Origin: an uncultured Bacteroidota bacterium
GTDB lineage: Bacteria > Bacteroidota > Bacteroidia > Chitinophagales > Chitinophagaceae
Direction: 5' to 3'
NCBI GenBank assembly: GCA_903829015.1
Contig: CAIKOJ010000073.1
Coordinates: 1 to 37,496 of the forward strand
DNA length: 37,496 nucleotides
Each line of letters begins with the position of its first letter. The first letter of the stretch is position 1. The notes beneath the pieces were generated by a model. The model had not been told where the DNA came from. It ran no database searches and saw nothing but the letters and a program-made list of their open reading frames with translations. Positions 1 through 10,800 of this stretch are shown here, one piece after another. The position numbers and the translations under genes were made by a program.

Positions 1-1421
1 AATTAAACTACCGAATTATTGGCTTTTCTTTTCCTTCGGAAAATAGCCACAGAAGTTGCAAACTGGAAATTGCATCGGGCCATTTCAACTCAGAAGACTC
101 ATTTAAAAAGAACATATTCAGTACTGTTTTTTCTAACGACAAAAAGGTGATTGCAGAAGTGCCTTTCTTTAACAAAGAATACACCTGGCGCTACACATAT
201 GTTGGTAAAACGCCCGTCAAAAGTACATTACATCACTTCTCAACCGGGATACTGCCTTGCTCTGACTCAAGTAACCTTACGCATTTGCGGATTTTAAAGA
301 AGGCTGAAAAACATAAAGATGGTTTTGTCTTTTGTGATGCCGACCGGACTTTGTATGATATGGCTGGCAAACCTGTATGGTATTTACCGAATGTACCCGA
401 TAATCGCAGTATTAGAGACCTTAAAATTACTCTTGCTGGTACAATTACATTTGAGATTGACGACTATGGCGCATTCGAAACCGACTATAACGGTACCGTT
501 ATCTGGAAAGCGCCCCACAACGGCACAATCAGCGGAGACAGCACTGAAAACATCCACCACGAATTCACAAGGCTAAGTAACGGACACTATATAGTATTGG
601 CGCAGGAGTTTCGATACTGGCAACAACCTACCCTGACAAACAATAATCTGGCGATAGTAACCAAGCATGAAGTTTCACCATCAGAACTTAACACCGTATA
701 CCAACGAACTCCTATGGGCACTCTTATTGAATATGACCAAAGTGGAGCTATTGTATGGTCGTGGAAATCTGCTGACTACTTGAATCCATCTAACTTTTTC
801 AATGTCAGAACAAAGGATGGATATACAGTTATGCATGCGCACGAAAACTCTTTTTATTTCGACGAGAAAAAACGATTCGTATATCTGAGTTGCAGAAATC
901 AGAACCGCATTATTAAGATAAAATACCCGGAAGGAAACATAGAACGTATATACGATGGCAGCAACAACGATGCTGCGCAAAAAAAATCAAATGCCGGGCT
1001 TTTCTGTGGCCAACATAGCTGCCGTATATCTCAGGCTGGAATTCTTTACCTGTTCAATAACAACATGTGTAATTTAGGAGAACCTCCTTCTGTAATAATG
1101 CTTGAAGAACCCAAACACGAAAACGAGAATTTGAAGAGATTATGGGAATATAAATGTTCCACACAGAACAGGGGAAATTCATTGTTTGCGAGTGGAGGAA
1201 ACGTAATTGAACTGCCTGATCAATCGTTGTTTGTGTCTCTGGGTTTACCTGAGAGCAAAATACTAATAGTGAACAGAGAGAAAAAGCTATTGTGGGATGC
1301 AATATTTGAAAAGTGGAATCCATTTCAAAAAGCCTGGGAACCCACTACTTTATACCGCGCAAGCATTATCCCCAATCGCAAAGCTTTTGAAAAAATGGTT
1401 TGGGGTCAGCAGCATCAGTAA
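1..1421 (+). CDS. Arylsulfotransferase-like (ASST-type) protein, 5' truncated by the window edge
   Basis: The reading frame is open from base 3, so the GTG at 147 is internal and the true start lies left of the window. The part before 147 aligns by eye with residues 40-95 of the paralogue at 11432-12976 (LNYRIIGF versus LNYRLVGF, EVPFFNKEYTWR versus EVPEFGKAYTWR). The rest is a beta-propeller-like protein with repeated D.NG..VW blades. Landmarks resembling the ASST family are a HHEF pair (555-560), a His in AHENS (840-842), an Arg in SCRN (894-896) and a His in GQHS (1014-1016). In characterised ASSTs a catalytic His takes the sulfuryl group from a phenolic sulfate ester. Signal peptide and localisation cannot be judged because the N-terminus is missing. 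It runs convergently toward the giant gene at 1830-11189. The family call is fairly sure; substrate and activity are unknown. Confidence 0.7.
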   Translation, partial: LNYRIIGFSFPSENSHRSCKLEIASGHFNSEDSFKKNIFSTVFSNDKKVIAEVPFFNKEYTWRYTYVGKTPVKSTLHHFSTGILPCSDSSNLTHLRILKKAEKHKDGFVFCDADRTLYDMAGKPVWYLPNVPDNRSIRDLKITLAGTITFEIDDYGAFETDYNGTVIWKAPHNGTISGDSTENIHHEFTRLSNGHYIVLAQEFRYWQQPTLTNNNLAIVTKHEVSPSELNTVYQRTPMGTLIEYDQSGAIVWSWKSADYLNPSNFFNVRTKDGYTVMHAHENSFYFDEKKRFVYLSCRNQNRIIKIKYPEGNIERIYDGSNNDAAQKKSNAGLFCGQHSCRISQAGILYLFNNNMCNLGEPPSVIMLEEPKHENENLKRLWEYKCSTQNRGNSLFASGGNVIELPDQSLFVSLGLPESKILIVNREKKLLWDAIFEKWNPFQKAWEPTTLYRASIIPNRKAFEKMVWGQQHQ

Positions 1422-1829
1422 GCCAATTGCATAATTAACCAACAGAATTACTTTCATCAAAGCAACCTACTGCGAAGCAGGCGCAAACAAATTCACCTTG
1501 AAACGCCTTTGGCGATTGTACGTAAAACGCAGCCTTTAAAACGAAATAGAAACACCTTCCTTTTGAAATTGGCCATGTCTTTTCACAACTGAACGTTACA
1601 TCATACAACACACATAAAACGTATCGTTACGGTTGGTTGCGGTGGTATAAACATATCACTTACTGAATGTCCAAAACAAATCATCTACACTTTTTGTTGG
1701 CTGAAAATCATCAAATATTTTCCGCTGGAACTAATGGACTCCGCCGTGTGAAATCATAAGCATTTAAGCACAAAAAAAGCGGGGCCATCTTTCGATAGCC
1801 CCGCTGTATCTGATCTTAATTTAAGAATA
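1422..1829. other. Intergenic region between convergent genes
   Basis: About 400 bases between the stop of the arylsulfotransferase-like gene and the stop of the giant gene. The only clear signal is the terminator at 1772-1805, which serves the minus-strand giant gene. Weak small inverted repeats occur near 1469-1484, but no U-tract terminator for the plus-strand gene was seen. No convincing ORF or RNA gene was found. Confidence 0.6.
1772..1805 (-). terminator. Rho-independent terminator of the giant T9SS protein gene
   Basis: Read on the minus strand, a GC-rich hairpin of about 12 pairs (AGCGGGGC... / ...GCCCCGCT) with a tetraloop-sized loop is followed directly by a run of T. One internal pair is G-U only on the minus transcript, which supports that orientation. 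It lies 25 bases after the stop codon of the 3119-residue protein. Confidence 0.9.
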
Positions 1830-4800
1830 CTATTGCTCGATAACAATGTGGAACACTTTGTTATCAGCATCCGAACGCATGTTCAGCATATACATGCCGT
1901 TTGCAAGGTTGCTGCTCAACTTTATTGTTGCATTGATCTCGCCATTGTGTGCCATCATCTTGTTAGTGTAGATCACCTGGCCAAGCATGTTAGTTACCTC
2001 GAAAGAAACTTCCTGATCAACTGAAGTACCTAATGAACCCTTAACATTGAAAATACCTTTATTAGGGTTTGGTACCAGCTGAACATCGCTGTTGCCAGAA
2101 GTGATCTGCTGAACGCCAACACCTCTCACTGTGAATACTTTATGATCTGCACCGGTAAGTCCGATACAGCCAGAAGTAGTTGTAACCTCACAAGAAACCG
2201 AATCGCCGTTTGCAAAATTGCTGCTTGCGAACGTTGGCAAATTAGCACCTGTAACTGCGCTACCGTTTACATACCACTGCATTGATGGAGATACACCTGC
2301 ACCACTCGCAGTAGCTGTAAGAACAACTGTTTCGCCCGGAGCAATGTTAGTACCCGGATTTGCTGTAATAGTAACTGTTGGAGCTATTGGCAATGCAACT
2401 TCCATATTCATATGGGTGCTGGTTGCAGTGTTGGCCAGACGGCAATGATAGTTACTTGTTACTACACAGTATATCTCGTCGCCGTTAGCTGGAGTGTAGC
2501 TGAATGTAGAAGCAGAACCTGAATTAACACCATTCAGTATCCATGCATATGTAGGAGCAGAACCACCAAATGTTGCTGTTGCAGTATAATTAACTATTGT
2601 ACCCTGACAAATGCTTGTACCAGGATTTGCAGTTACTGTTATACCAGGCATTTCAGAATTGTTAACAGTCATAGCAATTGAATTGCTTGCAGTAGATGGT
2701 GTAGCACAAGCCGCACTGCTGGTCATTGTTACAGCCACTACATCACCGTTTGCAGGAGCATAAGTATAAGTGCTTCCAATACCTGTTGGCGATCCGTTAA
2801 CAGTCCACTGATAAGATGGTCCGCCGCCGCCATTCACTGCCATAGCAGTAAAGGTGATCACTTCGCCTGAGCAAATGTTAGTGCCTACCCCTGTAGAGAT
2901 GGTAACAGCAGGAGAAACCAATGGATTTATACCTACTGATACGCTGCCGATCATATTGCTGCTGCACGATGTAGAACCATCAGTTGCAATTGCAGTGTAT
3001 GTACCTGCTGCTGTCTGCAATCCGAAATCGATTGGGCTGCCAGTACCGATTACAGGGCTTCCTGCAGGAGTAGCTCCGTTGTACAACTGATAGCTTACAC
3101 CAGATGCTGAATTGTTGAGACCGATATGAACACCGCTGCCACCAGCACAGTAATTACCACCGCCTATTACAGCGTATGCATTTGGCAAACTGTTGATCAC
3201 AACATTCACGCTGCCAGACATTGTGTTGTTGCAACCAGTAGTTGTGTTAGTAGCCATTACAGTGTAAGAACCTGATGCTGTCTGCATACCGAAGCTGATG
3301 CTTGAGCCTGTACCTGGTACTGCACCACCTACCATTGTTGTTCCGTTGAACAATTGATAGCTAACACCTGTGTTAGAACCGCTCAGGCCAACTGCTACAC
3401 CTGTTCCGCCGATGCAGTAATTACCTCCACCAGTAACAGTAAACACTGTAGGTAATGGATTAGTACCAACTGTTGCAGAACCAGACATTGTACGTACACA
3501 ACTTGTAGCTGTGTTAGTACCTGTTACTGTGTAGTTACCTGTAGCAGTAAACGTGCCGAAAGAAATTGGTAAGCCTGTACCCGGCATTGACGCCATAACA
3601 ACACCAGCTTTCCACAACTGATAGTTGATGCCTAAAGCAGAACCACTTAAGCCGACAGCAACACCGCTACCACCTGCGCAATAATTACCACCACCGGTAA
3701 CAGTATACAAAGATGGAAGAGGATTAACTACCACTGAAACAGAACCCGTCATTGTGTTGCTGCAACCTGTTGTTGTATTCGTTCCTATAATTGTATAAGT
3801 ACCTGCTGTTGTTTGTAATCCAAAATTCAACGGACCACCTGTGCCGGTCAAAGAACCGCCAACAGCGATACCGCCAAGATATAACTGATATTGAACTCCA
3901 ACGTTAGATCCACCCAATCCTACATTAACACCTGTACCGCCGTTGCAGTAGCTGCCACCGCCTATTACAGCGAATGCTACTGGCAATGGATTGATCACAA
4001 TTGTTGCAGAACCGGTCATGTTGGTTGAACAACCAGTAACAGCATCTACTGCTTTCACAGTGTAAGTTCCTGTAGCTGTAATGTATCCGTAGCTTAATGA
4101 AAGTCCGGTACCTGCCATTGGGCCGCCTACTGCGATACCACCGTTGTATAACTGATAGTTGACTCCGAGGTCAGAACCGCTCAAAGAAACAAGTATACCT
4201 GAACCACCTGCGCAATAGCTGCTACCTGCACCTGACAATGTATAAACAAATGGAAGTGGGTTAACACCAACTGTTACACTGCCGCTCATATTTCCTGTGC
4301 AACCAGTGTAAGTATTATTTGCAGCTACAGTGTAAACACCAGTAGCAGTCTGTAAACCGAAGTCAAGACCAAAACCAGTACCGGCAATTGGAGCACCTGT
4401 ATTAACACCACCAATCATTAATTGATACTGGGTACCTACGTCTGAACCACTGGTAGTTACGTGAACGCCTGAACCACCTGTGCAATAATTACCGCCGCCA
4501 GTTACATTAAATGCAGTAGGCAATGGATTGATCACCACAGATGCGCCACCAGTCATGTTGCTGGTGCAGCCTGTTATTGAATTTGTAGCTACAACATTGT
4601 ATGAACCTGCACCTGTCTGCAAACCAAAGCTAAAACCTGCTCCAGTTCCTGGCATTGCTGGTCCAACCATTGTTGTGCCATTGTATAATTGATAATTGAT
4701 ACCGAGATCAGAATTGCTGATAGATACATCAACACCTGTACCACCCAGGCAGTAGTTACCACCACCTGTTACAGCGTATGCATTTGGTAATGGATCAAGA

Positions 4801-7800
4801 TTGATCATTACGCTACCTGTCATTGTGTTGTTGCATGTTGAAGCACTACCGGTTCCTACGATTGTGTAAGTACCAGTTGCTGTCTGCAAACCAAAGTCAA
4901 GAGAAGCACCTGTTCCAACCATTGGAGTACCTACTGGCGTAATACCGTTCATCAGCTGATAATAATTACCAACATCAGAACCATCCAGACCAATGTGGCG
5001 ACCTGTACCACCTACGCAATAATTACCGCCACCAGTAACGTTATGAACTACTGGTAATGGATACAGTCCTACGATTGCATTACCATTCATCGCAATTGTA
5101 CAACCAGTTGTTGTATTTGTTGCAACGATAGTATATGTACCGAGAAGAGTACGTAATCCGAAACTAAGAGCAGAACCGGTTCCTGCAAGAGGAGTACCTG
5201 TTGCTATACCGTTACGGTACAACTGGTAGTTAACACCGAGGCTAGAACCGCTCACACCTACGTTAACACCATTTCCACCAGGGCAATAGTTACCGCCGCC
5301 GGTTACGTTAAAGATAATAGGAAGTGTATAAGTACCTATGTTTACAGAACCTGTCATGTTAGCAGTACATGTTGTAGCAGGATTAGTTGCAACAACGGTA
5401 TAATTACCTAATGAAGTCTGCAAACCGAAACTGATCGCAGCGCCTGTGCCTGTAACCGGCGCACCCACTGGCGAACCAGCCCTGTACAGCTGATAAGTAA
5501 CAGCAGCATCTGAACCGCTAAGACCTACAGCGATGCCTGAAGTGCCAGGGCAGTAGTTACCACCGCCATTAACAGTATATGCTGTTGGCAACGGACTAAC
5601 CACTACGTTAGCAGATCCAGTCATTGATACCGAACAACCTGTTGTTGTGTTCGTAGCCATTACTGTATAAGAGCCACCTGTTGTTACCGTTCCAAAATCT
5701 AATGTACCACCGGTACCTGGCATTGGAGCACCAACTGGAGAAGCACCTAACATTAACTGGTAGCTGATACCTGTAGAAGAACTAGAGAGGCCAACGTGTA
5801 CGCCTGTACCGCCGCTGCAATAATTACCACCGCCTGTAACAGCATATAATGTTGGTAATGCATTAACGATAACAGTAACACTGCCCGCCATATTATTGCT
5901 GCATGATGTAGCAGTGGTTGTTCCAATAACTGTATAAACACCTGCACCACTCTGTGGACCAAAGCTCAATGCTGTGCCTGTTCCTGCAACCGGCGTACCG
6001 GTAGCAACACCGCCAAGATATAACTGGTAATCAGTTCCTGAAACAGAACCGGTAAGTCCAACCATTGCACCTGCACTGCCTGCGCAATAGCCGCCACCAC
6101 CTGTTACTGTAAATACAGAAGGCAATGGATTAATACCTACAACTGCGCTGCCGCTCATTGCATTGCTACAACCTGTAACAGCATCTGTACCTAATATTGT
6201 ATAAGTACCCGCAGTAGTCATTGAACCAAGAGTTATTGCTGAGCCTGTAGAACCTGCAACAGCAGCACCAACTGGTGTAATACCCAAATAAGCCTGATAA
6301 TTAACACCGGTAGTTGAGTTAGAAACACCTACAGGCATTCCGCTTCCACCGGCACAATAGTTACCGGTACCTGTTACAGAATATGCAACCGGTAATGGGT
6401 TAATAGATACTGGTAAAGTACCTGTCATTGTATTAGTACAACCTGTAGTTGTGTTAGTTGCAACTACTGTATAGGAAGCACCAGCTGTTGTAATTAATCC
6501 GAAATCAATTGCGGCACCGATACCAGCAAGTGGTGAACCTACTGATGCGCCTCCGTTCTTAAGTTGATAATTAACACCAACATCAGAACCGCTAAGTCCG
6601 ATACGTACGCCAGATGAACCTGCGCAATAACCGCCGCCGCCTGTCATTGTATAAGCAACTGGCAATGGGTTAACAATTACAGCCGCGCTGCCGGTCATGT
6701 TATTTGTACAAAGTGTTGTTGTATTTGTAGCAACTACAGTATAAGCACCAGGTACTGTTCTCGCTCCGAAGCTGATAGCAGCTCCTGTACCTGCAACGAT
6801 TACTGCTGGAGTTACCGGAACACCTGCCAGGTAAAGCTGATAGCTAACACCAGTTTGAGAAAGGCTAAGACCTACAGTAGGTCCGGTACCCGAAGCACAA
6901 TAAGTACCTCCACCGGTTACTGTAACATTATATGCTGTAGGTAAAGGATTAACTACAACGGTAACCGAGCCAGCCATTGTGCCCACACATCCTGTTGCGG
7001 TATAAGTTGCCCGGGCAGTGTAGTTGCCTGCGCCAGTTATTAAACCAAAATCAATTGGAGCACCTGTGCCGGCGAAAATTGGACCAACAGGAGTTGAGCC
7101 ATTTATCAGCTGGTAAGTTGCACCTGTTTCTGAGCTGCTTAATATCAGACGAACACCGGTTCCGCCTACGCAATAGCTGTTACCAAATGGAGCAGTAAGT
7201 GTGAAGGCGATCGGCAATGGATTGGTAGAAACGTTGGCACTGCCAAACATGCTGCTGATACATCCTGTAGTAGGATTGGTAGCAACAACTGTATAAGCAC
7301 CAACAGTAGTTTGGTTAGGGAATGCGATTGCAGAACCAGTGCCTGCAACTACAGTACCAACTAATGTAGAACCTCTGTATAACTGGTAGTTTACACCAGA
7401 CTGAGAGTTAGAAACGCCGATCGGAACGCCGATTGTAGTACCGAAGCAATATGGTCCACCACCTGTTACAGTAAATACTGATGGCAATGAATTAATTGTA
7501 ATTGTTGAAGCACCGGTCATAGTTGCCTGACAGCCGGTAGAAGTATTAGTACCTACTATAGTATATACACCCGCAACTGTTTGAGGAGGGAATGTAATAG
7601 CACTGCCGGTAACTCCGTTTACAGGAGTACCTACAGGTGATCCTGCCAGGAATAACTGGTAGCTAACACCTGTGGTAGAGTTAGAAAGGCCAACTGCCAA
7701 ACCTGTTCCACCAGTGCAATATCCACCACCGCCGGTAACAGTAAACGTGCTCGTTGGCAATGCATTGATGCTTACCGAAACGCTGTTGGCCATATTACCC

Positions 7801-10800
7801 GCACAACCGGTAACAGTATTCAATGCACCAACTGTATAAGTACCAACGGTAGTTACAAAGCCAAAATCAAGAGATGCGCTGGTACCAGGCACCACCGAAC
7901 CAACTGGCGTTGGTCCGCCACCAGTATTAACAAACAACTGGTAGTTTACACCAATTTGAGAAGAATTAAGGAAGATATGAACCCCGCTTGAACCTGTGCA
8001 ATATGCGCCGCCACCTGAAACAGTGAACGGAGTAGGTAACGGATTAACTACTATGGTTGCAGAACCAGTACCTGAAAGTGCACATGCCGTACCAGGGTTG
8101 GCAACTACAAAATATGTACCTGCTGCAGTTTGCGCAGGGAAACTAAATGGAAAACCTGCTGCTGTAATTGGTGAGCCAACTGGCGTAGCACCATTAAATA
8201 ACTGGTAGCTGATACCACTGTTTGAGCTACCAACACCAACTGTTACACCACTTCCACCAAAACAGAAGGAACCACCACCTGTAACTGTAAATGCCGATGG
8301 GGCATTGGTTACAAATGCCGGTAAAGTAGCTGTGCAACCTAAGGATGCAACAGTATAAGAAATTGTAGTTGAGCCAACAGACAGACCTGATACTACACCA
8401 GACGAGTTGACAGTTGCAACAGATGTGTTACTGCTGCTCCATACCCCTGAAGGCGTGGCATCAAACAAGTTAGTAGTAAAGCCATTACACATACTGTTGA
8501 TACCTGTTATAGGTGCCAATGCCTGTACTGTAACTGTAGCTACCGAGCTGCAGCCAGTTGGAGCTGTATAAGATATAACAGGATTACCGCCTGCTATTGC
8601 AGTTACAAAACCGCTGGCAGAACCGACAGTAGCCAAAGAAGTATTACTACTGCTCCATGTACCCCCCGAAGTTGCATCGGTAAAAGTTGCTGTTGCCGCC
8701 GGGCACAGAACAAAAGTTCCAAAGATCGGTGCAGGCTGCACATTTACAGTTACTGTTGTCGTAACGAAACAGCCACCGGCAGTTGTATAAGTTATATTAG
8801 CAGTTGTACCACCATTTACACCAGTTACAACTCCTGTGGTCGAATTCACGGTTGCATTCGCGCTACCGCTGCTCCATGTACCACCCGAAGGAGTACTACT
8901 TAAAGTAGTTGTAGTACCTGAGCAAACTGTCAATGTACCTGTTATTGCAGTTGGCTGTGTATATAAAGTATCAGACGTTACTATAGATGTAGCCGTTGAT
9001 GCGCCACATGTAACTGTTTGCCTGTAATACACCGGACCAACTGCAGAAATTGTAGGTACAAAGCCCTGTCCGGTGGCTCCAGAAATATTTGAGAATCCCG
9101 ATGTTGGGCTTGTTGTAGAAGACTGCCATTGATAGGTAATGCCTGTTGCTGCAATCGTTTCTCCTGTGTTATATAAGAACGGACTGAATGTAGAACAACT
9201 TGAACTTGGTGCTGAAGATGTTATACCTGCACTTGGAGTTCCTGAGCAAGACGGTACACCAATTATAACTTTATAGTCACGAACCTCAAAATAATAAGGC
9301 TGAGTAGTACCGCTGCTTGAAGGACAAGGAGGCAGACTAGGATACGAAGGATAATAAGGTGCACCGCAGCAGTTGTAGTCCACCATTACACGCATTCTGT
9401 ATGCGCCTTGTGGAACGCCTGCGGGTATAGTGATCACCGGATGTTGAACACCTGAACCGCTGTTCCAGCTTGTTCCTCCAACAGTCTCACTTGTTTCAAA
9501 AGTTCCGTTGCCACTGAAGTCAATCCACATTTGCTGACTCATCTGATTAGATGATCCGCCTGCTATATTGGTAGTATAAGAAGCACCTGGGCGAAATACA
9601 ACACTCAGCGTTCCCGACTTATCAACATAGTTTGCTCCGCTAAGATTGCTGTTGTCATTAAGTGTACTTCCACCTTCCCCGGTAACCGAAAAAGGATAAG
9701 TTGCATTTGCTACATAAAATCCACAACAAACTCCACCCGAAGCATTTGGTACTGTACAAGATGAAGATGCGATAGAAGGCGTGTTTGTAGCGTTAACTAC
9801 TGTAGATGTAGCCGAAGCTCCTGTTCCGCAGGTTACCACACAACGATAAAAAGTAGAAGCTGATATACCTACAAAAGAATAGGTGGGTGTAATAGCGCCG
9901 TTAATGTTCGTAAATGGTCCGCCGCTCGAAGTACCTGACTGCCATTGATAGAACAGATTGCCTGCAGCACTTACACCTGATAAACTAAGTGTAAACATTG
10001 TAGCTACAGAACCAGCGGCAGGGCTTACGCTCGCCGTACCCGCAGTAGGAGTACCTGAACACGCTGCAGATCCCGTTCCGGTTACTGCCACATTCACAGC
10101 CGACGCCAATCCTCCACCGGTAATTGCAATATTTCCGCTGTAAGAAGTTGTAGCTGTCGGATTAAAACGAACATAAACATTGACATTATTAAAAGAGGTA
10201 CCTGAATAAGTGTATGTAATAGCGGTACCATTTGCACCCCAGGTTACACCGTCCATAGAAAGAGCAAAGTTTGTAGGAGGAGTCAAAGTGATTGAACTGC
10301 CACTAGTAAGAATGGAGCCACTTATACTGAAAAATTGCGGAGGAACTGATGTAGTAACTGCTGTTACATTACCAAAGGCTATGGTAGTAGGCGCTGCAAC
10401 AACTGTTGGTAACAAAGGTGTGATCCTAACAAAACCATTTCCGGATTGAACTCCCTTTGTATGTGTAATTGCAGTACAATAAGTGCTATTGGTATAAGAA
10501 GATCCACCACCACCACTGCCGGCATAACCGCCGCCACCACCATAGTAGCCGCCGCCACCTGCGCCACCATAGTAGCAGCAATAAGCGTTACCTCCAAATC
10601 CAAATCCACCGGGGTTTCCACCTCCTGAAGCACCACTGCCGCCGGTAGATGTGGTAGTACTTCCACCGGCACCATTATTATATGAGTCATAAGAGCCACA
10701 GGTACCTGTACAGCCCCACAGGCCGTTACCGCCCACCAGGCCACCACCTGCTCCGCCACCGTCGCCGTAGTAGCAATCTCCGCCACCACCAGCACCAGCC

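Noticed and set aside
681..980. 99-codon minus-strand ORF in the left ASST-like gene
   Set aside because: Antisense to a protein with a conserved paralogue; no independent support.
2915..8310. Regularly spaced DNA repeats that could suggest a CRISPR or satellite array
   Set aside because: The unit is about 270 bp, lies in one open frame and encodes a conserved protein domain; there are no short identical repeats with unique spacers.
10379..10795. 138-codon minus-strand ORF
   Set aside because: Alternative frame of the glycine-rich domain; GC-rich Gly codons keep other frames open.
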